A stretch of DNA of 64,000 bases from Astropecten irregularis (taxonomy: Eukaryota > Echinodermata > Asteroidea > Paxillosida > Astropectinidae): positions 26,587,764-26,651,763 of the forward strand of contig OZ020248.1 in assembly GCA_963971285.1 (NCBI GenBank), written 5' to 3'. The notes beneath the pieces are model-generated. The model saw only the letters and a list, made by a program, of their open reading frames with translations, made no database searches and was not told where the DNA came from. This document shows, in pieces, positions 1-19,097 of this stretch (position 1 is the first letter of the stretch; every line of letters begins with the position of its first letter). The translations under genes and the position numbers were made by a program.

Positions 1-63
1 TTGAGCTAATCTTGAAGCAAATTGTTCTAATAAATCGTCTGAAATGTCTTTGACTTTTTCCAG

Positions 64-6057
<5,994 letters not shown>

Positions 6058-9000
6058 GTAGTCAGGACGCCTAGTGGCCTGATCTCTTCCTCCTCAAGAA
6101 GGAGCCTATTACCAATCACGTTAGTTCCTCGCTACCAGCTCAACAACAACAACAAATAAATAAATGAAAAACAAAACTATGAGCCATCTTCAGTCTGACC
6201 TTCAAGCCAATGAAGTTTCACCACAATCGGCAAATGTCCTTTGACAAACGCATCTGTCTGTCCTATCACATCGTTGATAATCCTCCAGGACCGCTACACA
6301 GATCATGGTCTATCCTGAGAGAAAGCTGTCTCAAATTTCATTTACTCTAGGACAAACTCTACTTCCATGTATGAGTTGCTCTCTGAATCAAATTGTAGTT
6401 GAAATTGCACCTGGCTATCTTGGTTTTCAGGACATTCATATCGTTACATCATCAAATCATTTCTTTGTATCGTTTACTCTGTGAGATGAAACGTCATGAG
6501 TTGATACACTCGCCCGTAGGGAAACCTCATTGGCTCTGCTGGTCATGGCAGTGAACTCGCTACGTACAGTCAGTTCAGTCTCATCCCTAAAGTCATTTTC
6601 CTTTTGGTTGATTTAATACTGTCTATGTACATTGATTGTCTGTGAGTTAGCGTGGACAACCTGCCACCTGTCCAATAAAAGGCTGAGGGCTGGAGCCAAT
6701 TTCATAGATCCGCTAAGCACAAAAATATTGCTCAGCAGAAAATGTCTTGCTCAATAAAACAAACCACCATTAAAACCTTTCATTTGATATTCATGGTTAG
6801 CGAACAATAGCCAAAGAACAATCACAAGTGATGCATAACACATGAAATTTTGGTTGTAAACCTGTTTTTATCAAGACAGAAATTTCATGGTTAGTGAATG
6901 TTTGTGCTAAGCAGGGCTGTGAAATTGGCTCCTGGGCTTTGGCGGTTGGGGGCTGGGCTTGGGATGTTAGGGTGCGGTCTGTCTGATGTACAGTAGTTTA
7001 AGATTGGTTGTGTTTGTGGCTAGAAAGAATTTATATTTCTAAATATTTGGCATTACAGAAAAAATAAAATCACCATGCCCATCCACAATATTCACCATAC
7101 AGCCCTCTAGAGTGTGATATGGTAGACCACACGTCTGTAGAACTCTAGTACCATTGATTTGATGATCTGATGATACAGGTGCTTGATGACTGATGAGCTT
7201 GGACCAAGACCAGACAATGAGCATCATGGTTTTTACTGTGCAGTGTGGTGCTTCAGGAAAATGAGTTGTTTGTATTCCCTTTGGAGGGCTAGGGTGTTGT
7301 TATTGAATGCACAAAGTAGAAGTACCTAGTAGCGCCCATTTACCCTTCATAGCAGTATGCCAGTCCAGTACAGATGAGAAACCCACAACCCAGTATCACC
7401 CACTACCCAGTACCACCCACTACCCAGTAGTACCCAGTAGCATTCACTACCCAGTGGCACCCAGTGGCACCCAGTGGCACCCACTACCCAGTGGCACCCA
7501 GTACCCAGCACCCAGCACCCAGCACCACCCACTACCCAGTGGCACCCAGTACCACCCACTACCCAGTGGCACCCACTACCCAGTAGTACCCAGTACCACC
7601 CACTACCCAGTGGCACCCATTACCCAGTAGTACCCAGTACCACCCACTACCCAGTGGCACCCAGTACCACCCAGTACCACCCACTACCCAGTAGTACCCA
7701 ATACCACACACTACCCAGTAGCACCCCAGTAGGTATCTCCCTGATTGATTTGAACCATAGATGATCTCTGATCATAGTTTTGACCTTAGCCACTGTTGTA
7801 ATTTACTAGTGCAAACATTTCACACATTATAATCTAGAATAACCTACATGTAGTTAGATCCTCTTGGTCTTTGCCCTTCACTTCCTTGGGTTTCTTGCTA
7901 AATCTTCCAATCGGTAGATAGTGTATAGAATCACAGTCACATATTTTTATGCTATCCAATGTTTGACTTTGTGTCACTTCAGCAGGAAACATTTTGAAAA
8001 CTTTAATATTATGACACGATAAAGTATCAAGTTGTCAGTTTGTTCATTGTATGTATGTATTGTGTGTTTGTCCGTGAAGTGATAGGACTGGGCTGGATTT
8101 TGGGAGGGAGGTTGTAGAATTGCGCCTGTTGGATTGCTTTTTTTATTGCCACGTGGAAGGGACCGGTGTTTCTGTGGGTGGTTATTTGATGTTATTTCAA
8201 TGGTCATATGTTTGTGCAAGCAATCATTGTGATTATGTGACATATAATGGAATGTGACATGGCTTTATGAATATTCATTCAGCAACAATAGCCAATCAGA
8301 ATCATTGGATTCAAAACTCGCTCATCTTACCCTTTTCATTTGAACTTTTATTATTATTTTGTTTCCCATTGAAAACTTGCTCAATATTACATCTGAATAC
8401 ATTCGGTGTTACATATTCCCTTCTAAACTATATTATATCAAATGAAAGCATTTACAGATACAGTTTATGATTCTTGTGTGTTTTGATAATTGTAAGTATC
8501 CTCGCTTCATTGTAAAAGTGCAAAAGGTAATTAAGCACAAAATGTGTAATTAATTATGGGAAGTAAATACAAAAAAAAGTTCCACGTTGTCGCTTATACT
8601 AAGTCAGTATTCATAGCTTTTAAACGTTATATATTGTACATTGACTGTCGTGCACGTTAGATAAGAGATCTATTAATGTTAAAAAATTTAATTAAATCGA
8701 CAAAAAAAGTATAAAATGCATAATGTATTTGTAGTGATAGCAGCTTTAAAAAAAAAGAAGAAGAATATAGTCTGGTTTCCATGGTTATTGGAAAATCAGG
8801 GTTCTGGTTAAAGTAACATTGCTGTAAGTCATCCACCACTAATGATGAGTTTTAAAGGTTTTTTTGTTTTAACAAATTGTAAAGTTTAGCAGTGCGTTAA
8901 TAATGAAGACGAAAACTGGGAAGGTGTTATGTGTTAAATTATTCCCATATCTGTTTTGTTGTAATGTTTATTTCCTAAGTCTCAGCTTGGACTGTCATAC

Positions 9001-10376
9001 TATTGCAGTTTTTATTCTTCACTTTTCCCTTCTTTTTATCAAGTCTACTTACTTGTATTGCTCTCTGAGATAAAATAATCTTACACAATCGATTCAAGAG
9101 AATAAAACTTAGTATGCTTTTCCGAGAATCAAGATAAAAGGTACATGAAATGGTGTATATTTAAAGGCATTTATACAGTGATATTTGTTTGTGCATGATG
9201 TGCAAGACATCATTTTTTGCCCTTGGATTCAGAAGCTCATTTCCATAAACTGATCCAATAAGCCCCGCCCACTGCACACCACGTGGGCAGTGAACACGCG
9301 TTCCTATCCAATCATACTGCTCCTTCCAGTCGCGCGTTCCATACGCGCGCGTTCGTTTTTAGTGAACGCGCGTCGGACAGAAGCCATGGCTGTGATTGGT
9401 CAGAAACAAAATTGGCAAGCGCTTAATGGATCGGTCTATGTTAATTCCCCTTAAATCTCACTCACTGTGGATGTTTCGACACCATGCAAAAAAACAAAAA
9501 CAAAAACCAAACCCCCAATAAATTTGATTATATATATCATTCTTATCTAAATCCATAAAATGTAAATTCCCCACCACAATTAATATATTTTGAATTTCAT
9601 GCATGTGGTTTGGTCGCAATTTCGTCAAGAAAACCTTGTTAAACTCAACACCCAACTCAGTTTCTTTCATTTTTTTTGTCAAGGTTTTTTTTTTTTTTTT
9701 TTTTGGGGGGGGGGGGGGAACATACTGAGTACATCTTTCTTTGAAGAGCTAGCTGAAATGAAATTTGTAAGTTACCAAACACGATCGGTGTATTTGTAAG
9801 CGAGTTACAGTTTTCTGTATCAAACCTATTTTTGTTTTGCCTTGGGAAATTTCTCGGCCAAGATTTGATGCTGTCTGTGTCCCTATTATTAAATGAAGTT
9901 ATATCTCACGAAAGATATGATTATTGTCTGTTTGTTGCCGCCATTTTGCATTTTGTTCCAGCTAATTGCTCCATTCATTTCAGTACGTCCTTTTATAACT
10001 AAACCATTATACCAAACAGAAAAAAAAACAAGAACGAAACAAAAATCCCTAAAACCAAAACAGATAATTTGTTGAATAATGTATTCTACTGATTGGTTTT
10101 AAAGGTATAATATAAGTTTTTCTTATGAAACATAAAGAATGGTTTTTGATTTTACCCCGAAATCAAAACTGTTTTCGGTCTTTGTTTGACTACATGTTAT
10201 TTCTGGACAAATACAGTATTTCAGGGGGAGGGGGGGGGGGGGGCATTTTAACGGTATGATTCTACCAGCACCATCTTCATATCCTGAAAGTTATATGTAA
10301 ATCTGTGAACATTTCTGTTTGGGTATGTTACCAATCCTGTTCTATACCTTTAAACCTATTACCCTACGCAAAGGGC
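6058..10376. other. PRKAR1A 3' UTR and intergenic region
   Basis: No further coding exon is visible. A possible poly(A) signal AATAAA is at 6674-6679, with others near 6156 and 9107; I cannot say which is used. The stretch holds a fold-back repeat (6692-6935), the minisatellite at 7389-7729, an inverted repeat at about 9240-9440, a T-run/G-run at 9684-9718 and part of a dispersed element at 10099-10354. Short ORFs here are low-complexity or repeat-derived. Confidence 0.6.
7389..7729. repeat. Minisatellite of 5-bp-phased CCACTACCCAGTGGCACCCA-type units
   Basis: About 340 bases consist of irregular alternation of the words CACTACCCAGT, GGCACCCAGT, ACCACC and AGTACCCAGT. All are multiples of a 5-base phase around CCCAG/T. 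The G-rich complement has regularly spaced GGGT. Long open frames on both strands are a by-product of the period. Confidence 0.9.
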
Positions 10377-13300
10377 TTAACCATTGTTGTTGTTGGTCTC
10401 GAGACTGGTCTTGGTCTTGGTCTTCTTGACTTTGGTCTTGGTGCGTCGTACTTTCTGGTCATGGTATTGACTTGTAGGCCTACTCATTGGTCTTGCTCTT
10501 AGTCTTTTCTTGTACTCGCTGGTCTTGGTGTCGTGGCGGCTGGTTTCGACTTCAAAACTGCGATTAACTGAAAATTCGGTCTTTTCTGTGGACAGAATAG
10601 CCGTATCGTGCCTGCTTCTTCCAAGGTACATACCTGCAACCGATAAAATCACCCAATACAAATTACTGTGTTTCTGCCCGGTGCTGGAATCGCACGAAAA
10701 AGATGTTTATGCAGTACACTATAGCCCTGCTCCCGTGTCTGTTCACGGACAGACAACGGGATGGATTTCACCAAACGCATCGTAACTTACCATCAATCGC
10801 AGGACTTATGATGTATTATATCCCTACGTATAGGATACGACGGGTTATCCTTCGTAACTCGAGTTACGATCGATCGTAGGGCTTCGTGAAATCGACCCCA
10901 ACAAACAAGCGGACTGACAAACAAGCAGATAGACAGCAAGCCACAAAAATCAACCTGATATCAAAATTAAATCCTAGATATTGAAAGAAAACAAGGCTAT
11001 ACGAGCACAAAAAGTCACTCCGAACATCAATCAATCAAATAAACTCACCTCTGTATATCAAACTTTCCATGGTGAATGTCCCTCTAACGGAGCAATATTT
11101 TTCATACCAAAAGCGTGGATTCGGTGGAATGTTTGGTCCAGTCATATAATTCGGAAAGTCCTTTGTGTTAAAGAAAATTTAGAAGAATTGTTGAAGATTA
11201 TCACAAGAAGTATAGGTAGACTAGCACTTTATGCAAAATTGAAACGTCGACGCAATACAATTCATAGAAACTCAATAATTATATTCCCAGTGACGATGAA
11301 AGTTAAATTTTGCTGCAAAACACTTTTCAAAATGGCGATGAAAGTGCCATCAAAATTGGTGTTGACCTTTTTCAGAAAAGCGATGAATGACAATGACATT
11401 TGTGTTTTAGTGGCTAATTTTTGCATGTTTGATTCGGTAATGCGAAAACATGACGTAAATAACAAAAGGCAACCGGGGACACCGCAGTAATGACGGATGG
11501 TAGCCTATGTCGTGCCGTCGGATCGGTATATAGTACATCTGTCACAGAGGGCGCTGTTTGCTTGTAAAAAGTACATTATTTACAATTCCACTACAAAATC
11601 TGTTTTTGGTGTGGTTTTGTTGCATTGACGAAATGAGGCTTGAGGCTATAGGCTTGGGATTTTATTTTGCCTAAACACCATTTTGTATCCTTAGTGGCGA
11701 AGCTGGAGCCATTCTTCGATTTGGTCATAATGGCACAGTATTCTACATTTTATCTCCATACTCACCAGGGTATCAACAACCCCATTGGCCATTGTGCTTG
11801 TAGCTACGGTGTCTAAACGGTCACCCGTTTCTGAGCTCAACGAAAAGGCTACAACTTGTCCCTCAGAAGGTGATCCGCCGCCGCCATACGTGTACCTGAA
11901 GAAACTGCCTTTGTATGAAAACAAACATTCAGATATCAAAGCGTTAATTATTAATTATTGTGAGTTCGTTTAACTTTGGAAGTGTAGGCCTATATTTTGA
12001 AGGCATCGTCTTTCTAATACCTTCTTTCTCTAAGAAGTTTTTTGCCGCGGTACGTTCTTATATACTGCAAATTATCAGAGTAAGTGAACGGCAAAATAGC
12101 GTTTGAAGGAAGAATGCCGGTGCCGGCAAAATATCCCCTGGCTTTAACTTTAATTTGTAGCAAAGAGCTTCATAATTTACTCAACAACTGACCACACACG
12201 AGAAATGGGCGAAGGATTCCATATTACTCTTTGGATTTTGAGTGTCTTGATATTGAAGTTCATTCAGCTGTGGTCAGTGCACTGGACAGTGGACAGTGGA
12301 CATCTGCACAACTATCTGCCTGTGGCCCGATTGTCCGGACTTGACCGTGCCTGTGCCGAGTCCATTCTGCACGGTGCACGGTGTCACCGCTATGCCGGAC
12401 TCATGCCAACTTGACCGTGTTTGCATGGCCATCTTCTGGCCGGATAGCTCGCCCAATTCCCCGGTTCGTGAGGGTCTTCCGGTCTGGACATCAAAACGAA
12501 CTCTAGTTGGGACTTCCAACCTTGGTCGACAATCTGAAGCCCAGGATTCCAGTCAAAAAGACTTAAAGGTAGGCGTATGCCCTCTTACCATGTTTTATAG
12601 CTGAATGTCTCTTCGTACGTGTTAATCATAAATACGCACAGCTAGTATATCCTGCTAAATTTATTCGACTTGTTTAGGCGTAGTCTGTGGTTTCTGCGGT
12701 TGTGGAATTGTTGTGAAAGTTTTTGTGTGATTTCTACTTCTAGGATTTTGAGTGACTACGGCAAGTTCGTTGTTCGTTTGCTTGTTGTCGTGACCGCGTG
12801 TTTTTCAGTTCAATGACTTTTCAGCAACCGCTGCACACAGCCTACAACTTCGAAGCATTTTTGTTTTCTCAAAATGAACCTCCATTTTTAGCAGATACTT
12901 TTTGTATAAATGAAAAGTTTCTGCCTTTAAGCTCGAAAGAATAGTTAGAAGACCCGTTTTCGTGTTACCAAAAATATGTAGGCCCACTAAAATAAGGCAT
13001 GCAGCGCAGCCGGAGCCGAACGGGGCATGCATGTGACCGGTAAGTTAGATAATACCATAGATTTAAAATAACATTCCAAAATAGTGCACCACCAAGAGTT
13101 TGCAATGAGTTGGCCAATCACAATGCGCAGAATCTGCCTACCATATCCAGACGTGCATATGGGGTGAAGACCAGTAAGGTCCAAATCAGCTCATTTATAT
13201 ACCCTCAAAATCTTTTTTAATAAAATCATTCGCTGGGCCATACTCTGGGCAAGTCTTGTACAGAAAATGGATGGAACCCACTATATAGAGTGTACCTTTT

Positions 13301-16300
13301 TGAGCCTGGAACCAGTCAACATGGGCGTTTTCAAGGTATTTTCCTTTGGATGGACTTTTCTCAAAATGTCATTGGTTATCCGATTAATTTGAAATGAAAA
13401 TGAAAATAAAATTTTTCAGCTTTATTTTGGTGTATCTGAGAAACTTCTGAGTATTGTAATTATGTTAAATTGGCCATTTAGCATGGAAGCCTATGGAAAA
13501 TGATTTAAAGGTACAGACATAACAGATTTACCTAGATAACTTACAGGATATAACGATGGTGATGGATATAGAAACATACCGTTAACATTTTTTCTGCATG
13601 CTGTATTTATTCAGAAAAGAGTAAAACCAGTGACCAAAAATATTTTTGATTTTTTAAAGATCAAAAATAAAATACAAAAGACTTTCTAAAAAGGTGGGTA
13701 CCACATAGGACTGAAAATTTTACAGATGACTGTTACTGTATCTTCCTTGATATTTGTGCCCATGAATCTGCATAATCTTCGACAAAAACCAAAGTATGAT
13801 ATTACCTTTAATGGTCTGCACCCATTGGGTTAACAAAATGACCAACGCAATTTATTGTAAACTCTTGGTGGCGCACTATTTGGAATCGCCCATAATTGAA
13901 AACAGTCGCTGAAACAATGTAAGTCAATTCACATACTACGTTTGCCTTCGAAGGGAACAAACATCGGCTTGTTTTTCTCAATTGTGAGATAAAGTTGCGT
14001 CGTTCCGTCAATAAAGATATCGTAAGGTGCATCTGATCGATACTGATAGCTGAATGGACCTTTGGAGATAGGCACTTGGGGCATGTCGAATGTGTTGTTT
14101 GTCAGCGAAGAAATAACGTAGACTTTCGGGAAACTCTCTGAAACAAACCAGAATAACGAATGAATCATACCTTTCTAGGTCAATGACCTCCTAATATTAT
14201 TGGCTGTGTTCGCGTAGAAGTTAGAAACCTTCATGAATATAATTATTTGTAATGGAGTTAATTTACGACTGAATAAAGATTCGATGACTATTGCATGGTG
14301 ACAATTGGTATGTGTTTGCGGAAACACCATGTAAGAATCATTCGTACTTTTGCACTTCTATTTCGTTCGCACTTCTCGTAAGGTGTCTATCTTTATCTAA
14401 GTACGAATTCTTCTTACCGTTTTGCCTTAAATTGCATACTATGAAATGCACTCTAAATAATGTGGATGTAGTCGATCGAGCAACACCATGCGTTGCGTCG
14501 GAGCTTGAGGGTTGTTCGATGTAAGCTAGACGATCGATAATCGATTGATTGATTGATTGATCAATTGATTGATCGATCGATCGATTGTTTGATTGATTGA
14601 TTGATTGATCAATTGGTTGATCAATTGATTGGTTGATCGATCGATTGATCGATCGATTGGTTGATTAATTGAATAATGATCAATAGATAGATTGATCGAT
14701 CGATTGATTGATCGATCGATCGATTGATTGATCGATCGATTGATTGATTGACTTACTGATTACCTTTAGTGAAAACTTGAAAGATGATCCACTTGAAGTT
14801 CTCTTGCTTTTCCCGCTTCACCGCCTGTTCAAGAAACCAACAATAATCACGGCACTGTTCAGTCATTCTCCAAACCTCTCCCGATCCCACCATGCAGGGC
14901 TTGAAATATCAAACACAAACTATAGTCCAGCACCTAAAAACAGGCTAGTCAAGGAAGATTGACTAGTGTTTCCAACATTTTAAACTAGTCTACCTCGCTC
15001 GACTAGTTTGAAATACAGCTTGACTAACATGAACTAGTCGGCAGCGCTAGACTAGCCAGCCGGACCAGTTTAAGGCTAGTCAAGCACGTGGCCTACTAGT
15101 TTAGGTTTTCAGTGTAGACATGTTGATTTCATGTGATCAGTGATTCTCTTGTTTGATTTTGATGTTTGAAAGAAAACTTAACATTATTAAATTGTTCAAG
15201 ATCATATCACCAAAATCATGCATATGTGTATACGAAATAGACCAGGAATAATCTGTATTGAATAATTATTTTGTTCATGCATGTGCATTTTTTATTTCGT
15301 GTCAATCAGATTATGTTAGGAACATGCATTGGTTCACGTGTATAAAAGGACTTTCATAATCATTAGTATTCGTTTCCTTTGAGCAGTTTTGGTATGACCA
15401 ATTTGGTATAAAATCATTTAATGATCATAAGAAAAAGAAGATAAAAAAGGGAAAAAAAGAAAAGAATAAATGATAAAAAAAAATTAAAAAAAATAAAATA
15501 AAATAATGGTCTTATGATCTATCTGCTGGCTAATTATTTTAATTTTTTAGTTCTCCTGACTCACCAGAAGGAGGTTTACCCGGGAAGTGTTTCGGAGATG
15601 ATCCAACAGAAATTGAAGGTCTTTCCCCTCAGTGCTTATATCATTCACTGTCAGCAAGATGTCATCAGTCCTTATACAGAAAAACATGTGGTTGGAAATA
15701 TATTATTATAGGTATCGCGAGTGACAGAGCTGAATATTAAGATTGTTCGAAATGGGAATCAGCAAAGTTTGGGCTATTTCGACTATTGCCACGTTTTTAG
15801 AACTATAGACTTGACTTTGTCTCGATTACTTTCATGGATTCAAAGTTCAAATTTTAGACATGAATTCCTTTTACCTGAAACCGGCAGAGTAAGCCAGGCC
15901 GTTTTCATTGACGTCTTGGAGCACAAACTTGCCGTCAATATCCTTCAAGGCTGCACCAAAATCCACATGTTGGCCCGGTGCTTCAGAATTGGGAAGGAAT
16001 ATCTCCTAAAGTCAGAGGATTGCAATAAGATTATCACATTATTGTCAACATTAAACACAAAATAAATATAAGGTTGATATTTTCATTCAATAACAAAATA
16101 ATGCTGGTCTGACAGCTAGGTTTTCCACCTGTGTAAATTCCAGATGCAACTCTGCCTGGATTTTACAATCAGTTAAATCCTTTTTCTCGGAGTACTAAGT
16201 TCATTTTGTTTGTAGTAATCAAATATTCAGCTTTTATTTATCTTACACCCGAACAACATTGCCGATTTTCAACAAAAAATCTACAGAAAATATCAAGAAA

Positions 16301-16692
16301 ACGTCGACCGAAATAATACGCTTGTTTCCTAAATTTAACAATGCACATATATCTTCTACAATTTGACTTTTTGAAATCAAAACGTTGAATAATCTTTGGA
16401 TTTATGTTCACATTATTTTATCCTTCATGGGGTTGATTTCGCGAAGCCCTACGATCGATCGTAACTCGGGTTACGAAGGACAATCCATCGTATCCCACGT
16501 ACGGCTGCAATGTATGTATTGCACTATAGTCATAGTTTACGATGGATAGTAAGTTACGATGAGTTTGGTGAAAGGCATGTATACGGTATAGTCTATAAAA
16601 CCACTGGAAATGTTTCGTCATATAAGCCGCATGTATGTGGTATCAAAAACATGTATACTGACATTATCAGGTGTGTTTGATCCGGTAGCCAT
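10377..16692 (-). CDS. PDZ plus beta-trefoil (IL-1/IL-18-like) protein, copy A
   Basis: Eight exons on the minus strand: 16663-16692, 15875-16005, 15565-15670, 14764-14824, 13937-14137, 11766-11908, 11049-11160 and 10377-10633. The total is 1041 bases, 346 residues. Each exon was found by homology with the plus-strand modules at 30-39 kb, and phases join cleanly. Exon 1 gives MATGSNTPDN. Residues about 11-89 read as a PDZ domain: a carboxylate-binding-loop equivalent VDFGAAL, core GKFVLQDV, then AGFRTDDILLTVND, where the usual Gly-Asp is Asp-Asp. A short linker AVKREKQENFKWIIFQVF follows. Residues about 110-288 are the trefoil-like part (NNTFDMPQV, APYDIFID, FWYEKY, TMESLIYR, MYLGRSRHDTAIL). 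Residues 289-346 are a Lys/Arg/Thr-rich tail read through a GGTCTT-type simple repeat. There is no signal peptide or membrane segment, as in IL-1 cytokines. The function is inferred; the gene model is stronger than the family name. Confidence 0.75.
14530..14757. repeat. GATT/GATC tetranucleotide microsatellite
   Basis: About 228 bases of mixed GATT, GATC and AATT words lie in intron 3 of copy A. The array ends only about six bases from the minus-strand splice donor of exon 4 (donor at 14762-14763), so length changes act very close to that splice site. Confidence 0.9.
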
Positions 16693-17739
16693 CTTTGTTG
16701 TTTGAAGACAAACGCCCTCTGTCGAACACATTGTCTGATAAAAAAAATGAAAACAGAAAGGATTGAGAAAACATCGAAAAGAAAACCGTAAACAAACAAC
16801 ACATCGACTGGTTCAGATTAATAGGTTGATTTCCAAACACAAACTTGTCAAATCTTTCCTAAGGTCAATTTATAATATTATTTTTTCATTTTTTAAAGGT
16901 GGTATCATACTTTGGTAAGAAACCAAAACAGAAATGTTCACAGATTTACGTATAACTTTCAGGGTATGAAAATGGTGGTGGTAGAAACATACCGTTAAAA
17001 AATTTCCGCCTGAAATGATGTATTAATCCAGAAATTAGTAAAACAACGACCGAAAATCTTTTAAAAGATCAAAAATAAAAGAGAAAAGACTTAAGAAATA
17101 CTGTTCCCTTTTTTCACTGTTTTCTCTAAAAGAGGGCACCGTATGGGACTGACATTTTCACAGATGACTGTTACTGTATCTGTCTTGATATTTCTGCCCA
17201 TAAATCTGTATTTCTTTGATAAAAACCAAAGTATGATATTACTTTTAAACTAAAACTAAAAGCCACAATTTCCCCCCAATGAAAATTAAGTTGATGAAAT
17301 ACTTCACATGATTGTTAATAAGTGTTAATAATTACACTGACACTATCAAAAGCACCTTATGCAGGATCAGTCGATCGTCCACACACACCCTCATGGTAAA
17401 GAGACATGGTATCCTTAACTCATGTACTTTTGTGAGTCTGCAACAGAATTTACCGGTATTCATTCTCAAAATAACTAGCGGGAAATTCCTCGCATAATTG
17501 TAAAGATTAATTCCTCGAACTTTCATTTTCCATTGTTACCTTCCGTTACACAAAAGACACGGACAATGCTCCTTGATGCCATTTGGTGATAGTCTTTTAT
17601 GTATTGTTGTCCAACCAATGATGATTATTCATAATTCACAATAACCCGGATCTGAACGAAACGGCCGGCTGCCTTAAATGGGCAACTTTCCGACGATGGA
17701 CGGTAGTCTCAATGTCATTAACATTGCAATATGATTCTA

Positions 17740-18197
17740 TACAGGGTGCCCCCACCAAAAAACCAAACCGCAACACTTGTGTCGAGAACTATTTTATGAA
17801 AATTAAACTGTTTATCACTTCAAAATTCAGATATGTGATACAGCTATGTCTTGGCTATCATCGTATAGAATTTGAGCAAAATTGGACTAAAATAATAAGT
17901 GAAAAAGTAAGACTGAACTACCCAACCTCAAAACCCGATTTTCATCTTTCTTTCATACACATTATGTGTGTATTGATCACTATGCGTGCTATATCCTTGC
18001 ACATTTGTTTGTAGGAAGTACTCTTTCAATTGGTCATATTTTCGCCAATTTCAGCCCCAATATGCTTGCATTTTACATGGTGATAGCCGAGACATGACTG
18101 TATCACATATCTGAGCTGAATCTTGAAGTGACAAACAGTGAAATTTTAACATAATGGTTCCCAACACAGTGTTGCGTTTGTTCTGGGACACCCTGTA
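17740..18197. mobile_element. Fold-back element with TACAGGGTG termini
   Basis: The ends are inverted copies starting TACAGGGTG, flanked by TA on both sides, and the two arms (about 17740-17880 and 18060-18197) are imperfect inverted repeats of each other. There is no transposase ORF. The TA flank and CAGGGTG-type end suggest a Tc1/mariner-type MITE, by analogy only. Confidence 0.65.
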
Positions 18198-18340
18198 TAG
18201 TTTGAGCTGTGCGGGGATTTGAGTATAGGATAATGTTTGTAAACTGAAGCAATACATTACTAGATTCCTGCAATGATATATCACACAGCCCTACCCGGAT
18301 ATAGACAAGTGTAATCGGGAAACAATTCGCATATCGTCTG

Positions 18341-18540
18341 AAGTGGCGTCGCCAAGGGGGGGCCAGGGGGGGGGGGCACGTGCCCCCCCTGGAAAACCTC
18401 GTGCCCCCCCCCGCGTGCCCCCCCCCATTTGAGATTTGGGTTGGTGAACAAAAATATAATATATATTGTAGCGGTGCCCCCCAACAATTGCTAGTGCCCC
18501 CCTTGTGCCCCCCAGACTCAAAACTCTGGTGACGCCACTG
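18341..18540. mobile_element. hAT-type MITE with 8-bp target duplication
   Basis: The element is bounded by ATCGTCTG at 18333-18340 and again at 18541-18548. Its ends are inverted repeats (AGTGGCGTCGCC / GGTGACGCCACT). The interior is dominated by G and C runs. The 8-bp duplication and the CAGTGGCG-like end are the pattern of hAT superfamily elements. No coding capacity. Confidence 0.85.
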
Positions 18541-19012
18541 ATCGTCTGCTATATCCATCCTTCATCATAAACAAACATTCCTCGGAAATCGCACTTACCT
18601 TTTTTGCCAAAAATCACCGCGGGAAACGAGTGCACATAAGAGGAAATATAGCATGTGTGAGGACGTGTGAAATACAACATGTACAACAATGTTAAAATGA
18701 AACCAATATGGCGGTGTATACACATTCAAACACGTACTAAACAAATCAGGATTCAGGAAAGAAAAAGAAAAAAATTATAAATTAATTTCCCACAAACCAC
18801 TGGTTTGGTATACCAGGTAACACTCACAATACAATACAACTCACAACCGTGTAGAATGGTTTCGGAGAGTGGGCACATTTTGTATTCAAAATGGCTGTCA
18901 CGCTTAGCTGAACTTAATAGGGCCTAAGTTAAAAAGAAATGGTAGAAATTAGACGGTTTCAACAAAATAGGAAACGCGACATTATGACGCCACTGTATAA
19001 TAGTAACGTGGT

Positions 19013-19097
19013 TGCAGAGGCGTTTCTACGGGGGGGGGGGGGGGGGGCTTTGGGGTGCTGGGGGGGGGGGGGGCTGCCGGTAGAAACGCCTCTGAAG
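19013..19097. repeat. Short inverted repeat around G-runs
   Basis: GCAGAGGCGTTTCTAC at the left is mirrored by GTAGAAACGCCTCTG at the right, separated by two G homopolymer runs. This looks like a small fold-back element; I could not identify a target duplication. Confidence 0.6.

Noticed and set aside
7307-7764. Open frames of about 90-107 codons on both strands
   Set aside because: They arise from the minisatellite; the proteins are repeats of HPLPSGTQ-like words with no independent support.
10981-11490. 169-codon plus-strand ORF
   Set aside because: It is antisense to exon 7 of the minus-strand PDZ-trefoil gene, whose splice sites and homology explain the sequence.
15721-16065. 114-codon plus-strand ORF, with similar minus-strand ORFs at 30828-31247 and 35297-35719
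   Set aside because: All three are the complement of the first PDZ exon and its neighbouring intron; their mutual similarity only reflects the duplicated gene.
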